In this document: piece after piece, positions 8,697-19,358 of the stretch | Layout of the letters: each line of letters starts with the position of its first letter | How positions within the stretch are numbered: the first letter of the stretch is position 1 | Assembly (NCBI RefSeq): GCF_018777395.1 | Contig: NZ_JAFJYC010000001.1 | Location: 248,001-312,000 of the forward strand | DNA length: 64,000 nt | Direction: 5' to 3' | DNA from: Candidatus Sodalis endolongispinus | Lineage (GTDB): Bacteria > Pseudomonadota > Gammaproteobacteria > Enterobacterales > Enterobacteriaceae | The notes under the pieces: model-generated | Databases searched by the model: none | Told to the model about the DNA's origin: nothing | Seen by the model: only the letters and a program-made list of their open reading frames with translations | Program-made: the position numbers and the translations under genes

Positions 8697-9335
8697 ATGA
8701 AAACTGAATCAGTCACCGTCGCCAGACGCGGCCGCGGCCGGCCAAAAAAATTTTGCCGCGAAGAGGCCCTGGATAAGGCATTGGAACTGTTTTGGCGTCA
8801 TGGCTTTGACGCGACGTCGCTCGTCGATCTGGTCGATGCCACGGGGGCTAAAGCGCCGACACTGTATGGTGAGTTCGGCAACAAGGAGGGGCTATTTTGC
8901 GCCGTCATGGACCTCTATGTGGTAAAATTTTCCGCGGCGGCCCGCGAGCGCTTATCCCTACCCGGATTAACGACACTGCAGGCATTGGAAAATTTCTTTC
9001 GCGCCGCCGCTGCGCTCTATACGGACAAAAACCTGCCGACCGGATGCTTTATTATCTGTACGTCCTCAACGCTCGCCGCCTCTTCGCAGGCCGTAGAGGA
9101 AAGATTGCGGGCGCACCATCATCTGCAGGAACAAACGCTGCTGGCCTTTTTGCAGCGCCAGCAGCAGCAGGGGCAATTGGCTGGCGTTGCTGATTGCGGG
9201 CGTCTGGCCAAATATCTCACCTGTACGCTGCGGGGTATGTCGGTGCAGGCGCGTGACGGCGCCGGCCGCGAGGATCTCGATGCTATCGTTACCACCTTGC
9301 TGGCGCAGTGGCCCCAATTGGTAGAAAACGCCTAA
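8697..9335 (+). CDS. TetR/AcrR-family regulator (paralogue of 37074-37748)
   Basis: A 212-residue intact regulator. The N-terminal helix-turn-helix spans about residues 20-65 (ALELFWRHGFDATSLVDLVD, then KAPTLYGEFGNKEGLF). The ligand domain ends in TLRGMSVQARDGAGREDL, a pattern common in TetR proteins of the YcdC-like C-terminal type. It shares long identical stretches with the TetR protein at 37074. A basic GRGRPKK stretch precedes the DNA-binding domain, typical of a minor-groove arm. The ribosome site is AGAGAGGA. It is followed by a broken alcohol dehydrogenase gene; the likely targets are itself and the divergent DUF1471 gene. Confidence 0.88.
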   Translation: MKTESVTVARRGRGRPKKFCREEALDKALELFWRHGFDATSLVDLVDATGAKAPTLYGEFGNKEGLFCAVMDLYVVKFSAAARERLSLPGLTTLQALENFFRAAAALYTDKNLPTGCFIICTSSTLAASSQAVEERLRAHHHLQEQTLLAFLQRQQQQGQLAGVADCGRLAKYLTCTLRGMSVQARDGAGREDLDAIVTTLLAQWPQLVENA

Positions 9336-9427
9336 ACTTAGAGTCTCCCTTTATTAAACCGCGTTTTGGTTCCCCCGCCGGCGTCTGATACACAGGCGCT
9401 GGCTTTGACATGAGACTGGAGAAGAAA

Positions 9428-10440
9428 ATGTCCTTTAATGTTCTCGGCTTTGCAGCCCGATGCGGCGCTGGCGGCACACCGTTTCGTCCGCCGCAGTCCG
9501 CGCGCGGATGATGTGGTCATCGACATACTTTATTGTGGCGTTTGCCATTCCGATCTCCATCAGGCCCGCAATGACTGGGGTGGGTCGATGTTCCCGTTGA
9601 TCCCCGGCCATGAAATTATCGGTAAGGTGACGCAGGTTGGACGGGACGTAACCTCCTTCCGCGTCGGCGATATGGTTGGCGTCGGCTGTATGGTGGATTC
9701 CTGCCAGCAATGCGAATCGTGCCAGGCGGGGCTGGAACAGTACTGCCTGGACGGGTTTACCGGTACCTATAACAGCAAAGATCGCCATGACGGTCAGGTC
9801 ACTTTCGGCGGTTATTCGGAAAAGATCGTCGTGTCGGAAAAATTTGTGCTGCGGATCCCGGAGAAACTGGATCCGCGTTCCGCTGCGCCACTGGAACGTA
9901 CAGCCGGGCGACAAAATCGGCGTGGTGGGACTAGGCGGATTGGGCCATATGGCGCTGAAACTAGCGAAAGGAATGGGGGCAGAGGTGACGCTGTTTACAC
10001 GCTCGTCTGGTAAAGAAAGCGAAGCCCGTCGTCTGGGCGCTGATCATGTGGTGCTGTCGACCGATAATCAGCAGATGGCGGCGGTGGCCGGCCATTTCGA
10101 TCTGATAATCGATACCGTCCCGACCCGGCACGATGTTAATCCTTACACCGCAACGCTGAAACTTAACGGCACCCTGGTGTTGGTAGGGATGATTGGCAAC
10201 ATTGAGCCGGTACCGCACACCGGTCCGCTTATCATGGGGCGTAAATCCATCGCCGGTTCATTAATTGGCGGGATTGCGGAAACCCAGGAAATGCTGGATT
10301 TCTGCGCCGAAAAAGGCATTACTTGCGACATTGAAATGATCGATATGCAATACATCAACGAAGCCTATGAGCGTATGCTGAACAGCGACGTCAAATACCG
10401 TTTCGTCATTGATATTGCCTCACTGAAGCAGTCTGCTTGA
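9428..10440 (+). pseudogene. zinc alcohol dehydrogenase (YahK/CAD-like), frameshifted twice
   Basis: A medium-chain, zinc-dependent NADP alcohol dehydrogenase of the YahK/AdhC group, which reduces aldehydes. The catalytic zinc site is readable (CGVCHSDLHQARNDWG and GHEIIGKV), as are the structural-zinc cysteines (CQQCESCQAGLEQYC) and the nucleotide loop (VVGLGGLGHMALKLAK). Lesion 1: the start MSFNVLGFAA at 9428 is out of frame with the rest (shift near 9450). Lesion 2: near 9893 about 15 residues (the LCAGITxYSPLRHW region of the family) are missing between APL and NVQPGDK, with a frame change. Aldehyde reductases of this kind are often linked to TetR regulators, as here. Confidence 0.88.
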
Positions 10441-10508
10441 CGGCGGCGGGCGCGGCGTCAGCCGCGCCTGGTTACCACTTCACGTTCTCGCAAACCGCAG
10501 CACCCGAC

Positions 10509-10603
10509 CTAATTCAACCCGCACGCCCTAACTCAACCCGCATACCCTAACTCAACCCGCACACCCTAATTCAACCCGCACACCCTACCTAAATTCGCAC
10601 ACT
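10509..10603. repeat. 19-bp tandem repeat, five units
   Basis: Five consecutive 19-base units of the form CTAATTCAACCCGCACACC, the last one degenerate, lie just past the alcohol dehydrogenase gene. The rest of the 10441-10688 gap shows no gene. Confidence 0.85.
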
Positions 10604-10688
10604 CTACCTCATCGCCGTCCGCGGCGGGGAGTGCAGGCGCATCAAACCACGCCAAGGCTTTAAGCCTTCGCCGAGGTTAGACGTTATC

Positions 10689-12240
10689 TCAACCTGCCGC
10701 AGGTCGTATCGGTGCATCTTGCTGTGACGGGGCTTCCCAGCCGCCGCCGAGCGACAGGAACAGCATGACCTGATCGTCGGAAAGCTGACCGGCGGACTGC
10801 GCCAGCGCCGCATCGCTCGACGCCAGACTGCGCTGTGCATCCAATACGTCCAGATAGCCGATTTTGCCGCTGCTATACAGCAGACGGGTTTTCTCGGCGA
10901 CATCGCGGGTTTCGGCGCGCGCCGCCGGCAGCGCCCGGTAGCGATCCAGGTCGCGGGCGTAATTGTTCAGTGCGGTTTCCACTTCCCGCAGGGCCGTCAG
11001 TACGGAGCCATCGAAACGGGCCAGCTCAGCGCGGGTGCCGGCCTGCGCCTGCTCGATACGCGCCTGAACCGCGCCACTGGACGGTAGAGTCCAGGAAATG
11101 AGCGGACCGAGGCTCCAACCGTAAGTATCCTTTTGGCCAATGCCGTTAAGCAACCCGGCCGAAGTGCCGGAAAGTCCCAGGGTCACTTTGGGATACAGGT
11201 CCGCCATCGCTACGCCAATACGCGCGGTTTCCGCCGCTAGACGAAGCTCGTTCTGGCGAATATCCGGCCGGCGGCGCAGTAGGGCGGCGCCATCGCCCAC
11301 GGGTATGACCTGCGTCAGGCGCGGCGGTGTGGTGCAATCCGCCACCTGGCGTGGGAAATCCTGCGGCAGGGCGCCCGTAATCGTGGCAAGTTGATAAAGA
11401 TTATTCTGACGCCGCGCTTCCAGCGGCGGCAACGTGGCCTTGAGCTGTTGCAGTTGCGCGGGAGCGTACCGTATCCAGTTCCCCGGTGCGGCCGGCCTGC
11501 AGCAGGCGACGGGTGAGATCAACTGAGCGTTGCTGCAATTCGATAGAGTGGCGCGTGGTCATTAACTGTAGGCCGGTGGCGCACAGATCGGCATAGGCAC
11601 GGGCGGTATTGGCGGCGACGTTGATTTTCACCAGATCCAGCGCGGCCTGTGCCGCTTCGCTATCGGCGCTGGCGGCCTCCAGCGCACGCTGGATCTGGCC
11701 GAAGAGATCTAATTGATACGAAAGGGACAGCCCGCCATCGTAGCGCCAGGCATTGTCCGGAACGTAGCCCGGTTCCAGCACCGACAGTCCCGATGGGTGA
11801 CCATAATAGGGTTCGGCATTGGCGCTCAACGACGGATTTTGCGCGCTGGCAGCTTCTTTGAGCAAGGCCTGTTGCCGTTCTAGATTTGCCATGGCAAGGC
11901 GTAAATCGGTATTGCGCGCCAGCGCCTGACGCACCAAGGCGTCCAATTGCGGATCTTGATACAGCCGCCACCAGTACGGCGGCAGCGGCCGGGCACTGGC
12001 GAGTGCGTCGGCCGCGGTCATCGGCGCGCCGGCGTCGGTGTTGTGCAGCGGCAGGCTACCGGCCCTGCTGATGAGTGCCGTTGCCGGCGGGCGATAATCG
12101 GGTCCGACCGGATGGCCGCCGCAGCCGGCAATAAACAGCGCCAGCGCCCGCGGGGATCGCCGGTCACAGGCGCCGTTGCCGGAGACAGACCCCGGAGCTG
12201 GCTGCGAGAAAGCGCCGCCGGTTAATGCGCTGAGGATCAT
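10689..12240 (-). pseudogene. outer-membrane efflux factor (NodT-type), frameshifted
   Basis: A TolC-like outer-membrane channel lipoprotein for the FUSC efflux operon. The lipobox LFIAGC and the mature start GPDYRPP are typical. The first OEP repeat reads from the start to GELDTVRSRA, where a shift near 11465 moves the rest (AQLQQLKATLPPLEARRQNN, then to SLGGGWEAPSQQ) into another frame. The start at 12240 overlaps the stop of the membrane fusion gene as ATGA, indicating translational coupling. The signal peptide is preceded by an unusually long polar stretch, so the N-terminus may also be damaged. Confidence 0.85.
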
Positions 12241-13166
12241 GCGCCATGCCACCGGGAAGCCTGTCCGGAGGCGGCATGAGCATTATTCACCGCCTGGACT
12301 TCCACGGTCACCGTTTGCCCCGCCACCAGCCGCTGCGTCGCCGGCAGCGGATCGATTCTGACGCGTACCGGGATCCGCTGCGCCAGCCTTACCCAATTAA
12401 ATGTCGGATTAACGCTGGGCAGCAGATTATCGCCGGTAACGCGATCGCGTTCGGCGATACCGGCGGCAATACTCTCTACCCTGCCGGTAAAGGGGCCATT
12501 TCCCCCCATCGGGATCACCCGCACCGCCGCGCCGATATGAATACGCGGCAGCTTGGTTTCTTCAAAATAGCCTTCGACATAAAAAGAACCACTGTCCACC
12601 AGCGCCAACACGGGTTTCCCGGTAGTGGCGTAGCTGCCCTGACGCAACACCAGATTGGTTATCATCCCGTCGACGGGCGCTCGCACCTGAGCGCGCGCCA
12701 GGTTGAGGCGCGCGCTATCCAGCGCCACCTGCGCCTGCGCCAGGCCGTTCTGCGCCTGCTCGTATTGGGTGCGGCTGCGTTCGCGCTCCTCTTGCGGCAC
12801 CAGGGTAGCCAACTGGGCATTGAGTTTATCTTCCCGCTGCGCCTGCGCCATGGCGATACGTTGCGCATTTACCGCCCCCTCCGCCTGACGCACCGCCAGC
12901 TCGTAACGGCTGCGGTCCACCACGAACAGCAGCGTTCATGCCGCGACATGCTGGTTATCGTGCACCATTACCTCGGTCACCAGGCCGGAGACGTCGGGGG
13001 CTATCGGCACCACATTGGCGCGCACGCGCCCGTCCCGCGTCCAGGGAGCCAGCTCATAATGATCCCACAATTGCACCACCGCCCATAACGCCGCCAGCGT
13101 CACCCCCAGCGTTATCAGCACCCGGATAAGCTGTCGGCCCCGTAAGGTAAAAGTTTCTGATTTCAT
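12237..13166 (-). pseudogene. membrane fusion protein (AaeA/EmrA-like), one nonsense codon
   Basis: A HlyD-family periplasmic adaptor anchored by one N-terminal membrane helix (residues 14-32, LIRVLITLGVTLAALWAVV). It carries the biotinyl-lipoyl-like half APDVSGLVTEVMVHDNQHV, a coiled-coil hairpin, and the barrel domain VRAPVDGMITNLVLRQGSY. The whole gene stays in a single frame apart from TGA at 12936-12938, where the family has glycine (AAGTLLFVVD), a one-base change from GGA. It is coupled to the outer-membrane factor downstream and lies just after the DUF1656 gene, the AaeX-AaeA order known from aromatic-acid efflux. Confidence 0.9.
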
Positions 13167-13172
13167 TGCGCA

Positions 13173-13382
13173 TTATCGCTGTAAAAGAGAGGTAGCATAG
13201 GTGAGCCCATGCAATAACAAACAGTAAAAGGCGATATCGAACAGCGCCGGATGCCAGATCCAGTGATACAGCCCGAGAGCGGCCAGCAGCCGGCGGACGA
13301 CGAAAAATAGCCCCAGCGCGCCCAGGGCCAGCAGCATTAGCCAGGGGATGAACATGCCATAAAAGCTCGCTTCGCCTATCAT
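13173..13382 (-). CDS. DUF1656 small membrane protein (AaeX-like)
   Basis: A 69-residue protein with two predicted membrane helices (about residues 8-28 and 47-64), matching the DUF1656 family whose members sit between FUSC transporters and their adaptors (AaeX, YtcA). Its start overlaps the FUSC stop as ATGA. It is the only undamaged gene in this efflux operon. Its biochemical role is not known even in E. coli. Confidence 0.85.
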   Translation of the reverse strand: MIGEASFYGMFIPWLMLLALGALGLFFVVRRLLAALGLYHWIWHPALFDIAFYCLLLHGLTYATSLLQR

Positions 13383-15437
13383 GGCGTCTCTCCGGCGGTC
13401 AGGTAGTGCGGCGCATGAGGAAACAGGTTATGGCGAAGTCCCACCAGCGCGGTAATCAATGTGCGGCGGTGATGGGTGGTTTCCGGCAGGGATAAGATCG
13501 CGGTGATGGATTGGTCAACCGTTAACAACAGCGGCGCGGGCGGCTGATTTTCCGCCCGGTTGAACAGCACCGCCAACTGCCTGAGCAGGCCCGGCAGCGG
13601 CAGGGACGGAAAGTGCTTTTTCACCTGTTGCAGGGCGATGATATTGGCGCCAAGGCGCAAATCGCGCAGCGACTCTCGGGCGACGGTGTTATGACGCGTG
13701 ACCTCGCCCTGGGCAACTCGCGCCACCAACAGACCAATGCGGTCGAGCATCCGTACCGCGAACACCTGCAGTTGATACGCCCGGCTGCTGCTGGCGATCA
13801 TCACCATCTCGCGGCGGATGGCGCGGCGGATCCGGCGCGCGCTCCAATCGGCCCCCACCGAGCGGATAAGCCGGGTAACGCGGGCGGCGATGAAGGTGCC
13901 CAGCACCTGCGCGGTGGTGGTATTGATGAAACTGGTGACGTCGGCGCGGGCGCTATCATGCAAAGAGAGCGGGCCGGCGACGCCGAACAGCAACGGTAGG
14001 GCAACCATCAGCAGCGCCGGTCGGGCGCTGTAGCAGCCGAGAATGATGAACAACGGCGCGCAAACCAGCACGATCATGCCAAAATACTGCACGTCCGGCA
14101 GCAACACCAGAATATAGAGAGCGGACAAGGGCACCGACCACAGCGTATATTTTAAAAACATATTGATGGCGGGAACAGGATCGTCCATCACTGCAAAAAA
14201 TCGCCGCCGTGTCGCCGTCGGTCCAGCCGCCGAGGATCCAAAGAAAGCAGGTCAGGCCGATGGCGACAAACGCCGCCAGCGCCGATAACAGTGCCATGCC
14301 GATATCGCGGTGCAGCACCCGGTCACCCAGGGCCGGCGTACGGCGCTTCGGCATCACCCCTTGCGCCACGCCGATCTGGATATCCCGACGCAGCAGCAGA
14401 CATTCCTGCCACTGGCTTAGCAGATCTTCCAGATAGCCGGCGAGCGAAATGCGCAGTGCCTGGGTCTAGTCGCTGTCGCCGCGAGTGGTTTCCAGCACGC
14501 GTACCGCGTCGCGCAGCGCCAGATTGGCCGCGCGATCGGGCGCCGGCGTGCTGCCCGTCGACAGCAGCGGCTCTTGGGAGGCCAGCCAGCGGTTGATGTG
14601 CTGTTTCACCGTCCACACATCCGGGCGCCAACCGCCTTCCGCCTGATAAAGCCCCTGCGGGCGATCGTCCACCGCAGACAGCGTCGGCAGCAGCGCCGCC
14701 ACCCGGTCTTGCAGAGCACGTACCGCGGCCGCGGTCCAGCGTAAGTTGCCGGTATCGAAGGGAATATGGGTTGCCAGCAGGCGCAACTGGGTAATGTCCA
14801 GTGACAGACGGACCCGGGCAGCGGACAGCGCACCCTCCTCATCCGGCGGCGGTGGCGCCGCGTCCGCGAAGATATCCGTCAGCCGGCGGCGGGTGTCCTT
14901 CAGCGTTTTATCCATCAATCCCATGACGCTGGCGCTGAGGCCGGCGGGCAACACCATGCTATGAACCAAAGTGGCGCACAGAATGCCCAGGCAAATTTCC
15001 TCGACCCGCGACACCGCGGTATCAAAGATGGCGGCCGGATTCTGTACGGCGGGGAAACCGATCAGCGCGGCGGTATAACCGGCCAGCATGAACGCGTAAG
15101 CGCGCGGCGTCCGGTCCAACAGCGACACGAACAGGCAAACGCTGACCCACACACCCATCGCCAACGTCAGTAGCACCGGCGCATTGGATAACGCCGGAAT
15201 CAACAGCACCTTGGCGGCGCTGCCGATAAAGGTCCAGGTGATACGAAATAGGGCTTTTGACCGCACCATCCCCGCCAGCGGCTGGCTGACCACATAGACC
15301 GTCATCAGCGACCAGAAGGTATTGGGCAGTCCGGCCCGGCTGGAAAGATACAGCGCCAGCAGCGCCGCGGTGTAGCTCTTCAGCGAATAAAGGATTTCGC
15401 CGCGGGAAAAAAGCGGCCATGCCGGCAGGGACATCAC
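13379..15437 (-). pseudogene. FUSC-family efflux transporter (AaeB-like), nonsense plus frameshift
   Basis: An inner-membrane transporter of the aromatic acid exporter family, with paired six-helix bundles and long cytoplasmic domains. The N-terminal half shows the family stretch SRAGLPNTFWSLMTVYVVSQ. Lesion 1 is an in-frame TAG at 14466-14468 after TTRGDSD; the next residues (TQALRISLAGYLEDLL) continue in frame. Lesion 2 is an extra base in a six-T run near 14197-14202 (minus strand), after which the second bundle follows from AVMDDPVPAINMFLKYTLW. Corrected, the protein is about 685 residues, normal for the family. Confidence 0.88.
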
Positions 15438-15440
15438 GGT

Positions 15441-15926
15441 TCAGTCCTTGGTGCCGGCGTCGTCGTTATCCAGCGTGGACAGTCCATTGATGACCAGCCG
15501 CTGCTCCAGCAGGCTGAAAGTGCGCAGGCATACCTCAAGATCAGCCTGCGCTACCCCGGCAAACAGCTGGTCGCGCAAGTCATTAAGCAGATCTTCAATA
15601 CGCACGCTGATTTTTGCGCCGGCCTCGGTGAGAAACAGCATCTTGGCGCGTTTGTCGACGCTGTCTTCCCGGCGTAAAACCAGGCCGGCTTCCACCAACT
15701 AATTAAGCGAACGCACCAACGACGGCCCCTCGATATCCAATTCCAAGGACAAGCTGCCGGGGCGGATGCCTTGCGGGTGGCGCACGATGAGCACTAACGG
15801 CCAGGCGATAGCGGCGGACAGGCCCAGCGGCGCCACGACTTTATCGGCGCGGGCGCGATAGGCGCGGGCGACGGGCACCATTGACACCGTAAAAGCCATT
15901 AAGGCCTGTTGGCGAAGAAGCGTCAT
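15441..15926 (-). pseudogene. MarR-family regulator, one nonsense codon
   Basis: The winged-helix repressor of the efflux operon, ending three bases before the FUSC start. The pattern is MarR-like: RAYRARADKVVAPLGLSAAIAWPLVL (wing helices), SLELDIEGPSLVRSLN, then after the stop LVEAGLVLRREDSVDKRAKM (the wing with its conserved D-x-R). TAG at 15699-15701 probably replaced a CAG glutamine codon. Everything else is in frame. The start at 15926 (MTLLRQQ) is chosen because it fits MarR length; 15995 would add 23 residues. Confidence 0.85.
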
Positions 15927-16084
15927 GAGAGTATATTTTGTTAGTGGATAAATAGATAGGTTGCTAAATATATGGTGAGCGCCTACATGAGTCAATTACT
16001 TCTTGGTGCCGCGTCGGCAGTCAGGCAGGCGAATCCTTAGCGCTTTGCCAGATACTCGCCGCGCCGTCCATGGCGCGGCGTGCG

Positions 16085-17242
16085 TTAGAGGTACACCCGC
16101 AGATACTCTCCCAGGCAGAGAATCGCCATCGCCTGGCCATAAGGCATGGAGGTCAGGGGGATTTGACGGTAATAATCCAGGTCGGCGCCCATGGCGGTAC
16201 CGAAGGATACCTGGCTTAGCTCGCCATTGGCATTGATCCTTTCAATCACGACGCGCACCGCTTTTTCCGCAACCGGCTGCCAGCTGGCGTCCAAATAACG
16301 CTTACGGATACCCTTGAGGATTCCGTAGGCGAAACCCGCGGTGGCGGAGCTCTCCAGGTAGGAGTTGGGATCATCCAACAGCGTGTGCCATAAACCGCTG
16401 TCGTCCTGGCAGGCGGCCAGTGCGCTGACCTGGCTTTGCAGCACCTGCAACAGGAAACGTCGGGTAGCGTCATGGGCCGGCAAATCCAACAGTTCGATGA
16501 ATTCAGGGATGACGACCGTCAGCCAGATGTTGCCCCGCGCCCAGCGCGCGTTGGCGAAATTATGATTACCATCGAAGCTCCAGCCATGGAACCATAAGCC
16601 GGTTTGCCGATCCATCAGATATTGCACATGCAGCAGAAACTGATAGGTGGCCTCGGCGACAAATTCCGGCCTGTCTAGCAGCTTGCCAATTTTTGCCAGC
16701 GGCAGCACGGTCATCATCAACGTATCGTCCCACATCTGCTGATGATTCTCATTGTTGTAGACGATATGCTGCATGCCCTGCTTCTCGGTGCGCGGCATCT
16801 CGTACATGGCCCACTCCGCCCAGCGCTCCAGATAGGGGCGCCACGCAGTATTGCCGGTCTCCTCATAGCGATAGGCCAGGGTAAGAAACGGACAGACGGT
16901 ATTCACGTTTTTGGTCGGCGTGCCCTGCGCCAATTGCTGCGTGAACCAATCATCGATAATGGCGCGCATCCGGTCGTCGCCCGTTTGCTGATAATACTGA
17001 TAAATACCGTACAAGACGACGCCGTGGGTCCATTCCCAGCCGGCGGCCCAGCCCTTGGTATCAATGACCCGCCCGTCGTCCAACCGCAGCAGGAATTCGC
17101 CGCTATCATCGGTGATATTCACCAGATTATCGGTCACTTTCTCAATCAGCGCCTGGAGACGGTCGCGGGAGAAAAGGTATTCCGGCTGCCGTAGCAGGGC
17201 ACTGTGCTTCACGCTGAAAATCGTCATCATCTTTTCCTGCAA
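16085..17242 (-). CDS. rhiN: unsaturated rhamnogalacturonyl hydrolase, GH105
   Basis: An intact 385-residue (alpha/alpha)6-barrel enzyme of family GH105 (YteR/YesR/RhiN). These cytoplasmic enzymes remove the unsaturated galacturonyl residue from rhamnogalacturonan fragments by a hydration mechanism. The segment QMWDDTLMMTVLPLAKIG holds the catalytic aspartate region, and GWSFDGNHNFANARWARGN is another family signature. It lies three bases downstream of a transporter gene, the RhiT-RhiN order known from Dickeya. It is the only whole gene of the pair. An alternative start at 17230 would drop four residues. Confidence 0.88.
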   Translation of the reverse strand: MQEKMMTIFSVKHSALLRQPEYLFSRDRLQALIEKVTDNLVNITDDSGEFLLRLDDGRVIDTKGWAAGWEWTHGVVLYGIYQYYQQTGDDRMRAIIDDWFTQQLAQGTPTKNVNTVCPFLTLAYRYEETGNTAWRPYLERWAEWAMYEMPRTEKQGMQHIVYNNENHQQMWDDTLMMTVLPLAKIGKLLDRPEFVAEATYQFLLHVQYLMDRQTGLWFHGWSFDGNHNFANARWARGNIWLTVVIPEFIELLDLPAHDATRRFLLQVLQSQVSALAACQDDSGLWHTLLDDPNSYLESSATAGFAYGILKGIRKRYLDASWQPVAEKAVRVVIERINANGELSQVSFGTAMGADLDYYRQIPLTSMPYGQAMAILCLGEYLRVYL

Positions 17243-17244
17243 GT

Positions 17245-18215
17245 TTATCGTCTCTCTGAATCCGGGGTCGGCAGTGGAAGGTATGGTCGCTCGTTTACCC
17301 GCGCCGGCTTATGCCGGTTAAGGTAGCCGATATTATTGTTCCCCCACAGATATTCATATTTCATGCCTGTCAGCATCTCGACGATGGCTTTGTTTTCCGG
17401 CGTAATCTGTTCCGGCACCAGACGATTGGCATCGCGTATTTTGCGCGTCTCTGCTGCCAGCACGCCGTGCGTTTCCAGGTTAAGTTTAAAGCGTAACGAG
17501 ATGAAAAAGCCGATAGCCAGCACGATGACCGTGCCCACGCTCAGGACAGCCATAATGGTATTGGCCACTTCCGGCGCCTGCTGGCTTTGTCCCGAAACGA
17601 AGCCGGACAATTGCAGCACGATACCTACCAGCATCACCGCGCCGGCCTGAGAGGCTTTACGTGTCAAGGTCATGATGCCGGCGAAAATCCCTTCGCTGCG
17701 CTGGGCGGTGATGGTCTCATCCACATCGGCGATGTAGGTATAAATATTCCACGGCACATAGTTGATGCCGCCGCGTCCCAGACCGGCTATCGCCGACACC
17801 AGAAGCAGTAGCGCATAGATATCGCTTAACCCGGCGTACCACAGGACGGAATAGGCGACAACGCTCAGGCCGAACAGCGAGACCACCAGGCGATAAGAGG
17901 GGGCCGGCCCGAAGCGGATGCACAGTGGGATCATGCCGATCACGGCGACGAATTGCAGAATCGCCATCACGCCCAAGCAGGTTGGAGGCGACGGTCGCGC
18001 TTTGCATCAGCACGAATACCACGTAATAGGTAAACACCGCATTAAATACATCCTGCGCAATATAACCACCGAGATACAGCCCCAAATGCTGGCGGAAAAT
18101 GCGGATGCGTAACGTCGAGGTCAGTTCGACATGCAACCGCTGTAGGCTTTGTTTCAGCGTAAGCTGTTGCTTATCTTCCTCGCTGGACATCAAACCCGGC
18201 CAGCAGATAAAGCCA
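17245..18215 (-). pseudogene. rhiT: oligogalacturonide/rhamnogalacturonide symporter (RhiT-like), 5' lost
   Basis: The C-terminal part of a GPH-type sugar:cation symporter (RhiT/TogT). The second half of the 12-helix protein reads well (GLGRGGINYVPWNIYTYIAD and EMLTGMKYEYLWGNNNIGY). A frameshift near 17985 separates it from a preceding stretch LGLYLGGYIAQDVFNAVFTY. Reading fades near 18190-18225, where sequence of an unrelated, oppositely oriented adaptor gene begins, so roughly the first 200 residues are missing. The break point is therefore a rearrangement junction rather than a point mutation. Confidence 0.82.
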
Positions 18216-18701
18216 GGTGAAAAAGTGGCGGTGATCGACAAATTGGCCGTCTATCACTTCGAGGCTGAGTTTAGCGAATTCTACCTGGATAAGATCCGTC
18301 GCGGTATGGAGGTGATGGCGCACAGCGGCGATGCGGATTTCCCGCTGGTCATCGATTCGGTTTCGTCGATGGTCGATAACGGCAAATTCAAAGCCAAACT
18401 GGTTTTGCATCAGCCACTGCAACGGTACCTGAAGCGGGGTCAGTCCATTGAGGTACGTGTGGCGCTGGCCGCTGCGGGTGAGGCGCTGCTGGTCCCCTCC
18501 CGGGCGATTTTCTACCAGCAGGGGCAGGCCAGGCTGTTTGTCAGCTATGCACAACGGCGACGTGCCGTGAAAACGGCGGTGACAATCAAGCCCACGGGAG
18601 GGGCACAAACCGCAGTCATAAGCGGCCTGCAAGAAGGCCAACAGGTTGTCGCCTTCACCCATAACCAGTACCCGAGAAATAACATTATCGAGTTCAAGTA
18701 A
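18196..18701 (+). pseudogene. membrane fusion protein of a MacA-like exporter, 5' truncated
   Basis: The C-terminal half of a periplasmic adaptor: IKPGEKVAVIDKLAVYHFEA (barrel strand), EFYLDKIRRGMEVMAH, then VPSRAIFYQQGQARLFVSY and EGQQVVAFTHNQYPRNNI. The signal anchor, lipoyl domain and hairpin that should come before are absent, because a rearrangement has joined this fragment to the truncated rhiT gene on the other strand. It is followed at once by an ATPase remnant, as in macAB-type operons. No start codon can be assigned with confidence. Confidence 0.75.
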
Positions 18702-18703
18702 TA

Positions 18704-19358
18704 TGAGTGGTATTGGAAAGGCTGAAAATATTTCCTGGCGCGGACCATGAAGATCTTGGCGCTCAACGAGCTGAGTCTGTCGGTGAGGCCGGCGAATTTA
18801 TGGCGGTGATGGGGACATCAGGATCGGGGAAAGCCACGCTGCTGAACGTGTTGTCTTGTTTGAAACCCTGGCTGCGGGACGTCTGACGCTGGCGGGACAT
18901 GACGCCGCCGGTCCGGGCAATGCGAAGAAAATGGCGCTGCGCAGGCAACTGATAGGCTATATTTTTTTAATCATTTAATTTCATCAGTCCGCTAACGGTG
19001 GAGGAAATTGTGCCCTGCCGCTGAAATATCGCAGCGTGCCGGCGGCCGAGCGACGGCAACGGATCTCCGCCGCGCTGGTGTCGCTCGGGTTGCGAAACCG
19101 CGCTCAGCTTTATCCGGCTCAGCTTTGCGGCGGGCAGCAACAGCGGGTGGCTATCGTCCGCGCCATGATCGCCCGGCCAGCGCTGATTCTGGCGGATGAG
19201 CCTACTGGCAATCTGGACAGTAAAAACAGCCGCGACATGCTTACGCTGCTGCGTCAATTCATCTTCATGGGACCACCATTATTATTGTGACCCATTCCGA
19301 AGATGCCGCAGGCAATGCCAGCGGTGTTGTCATGATGAGGGGCGGCTATATTAACTAA
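18704..19358 (+). pseudogene. MacB/LolD-type ABC ATPase remnant
   Basis: Fragments of an ABC ATPase in several frames. The Walker A segment reads VMGTSGSGKATLLN, with alanine in place of the usual serine or threonine. The signature reads [11 protein letters not shown] instead of LSGGQQQR, and Walker B is [14 protein letters not shown]. The H-loop [10 protein letters not shown] and the end GVVMMRGGYIN lie in another frame, with the stop at 19356-19358. At least three frame breaks are needed, plus a stretch near 18880-19000 that is unreadable. No permease can be recognised in 19359-19693, which holds no gene I can identify. Confidence 0.8.

Noticed and set aside
18171-18662. Open frame on the minus strand opposite the MacA-like fragment
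   Set aside because: It is a shadow of the adaptor on the plus strand, which has clear family motifs.
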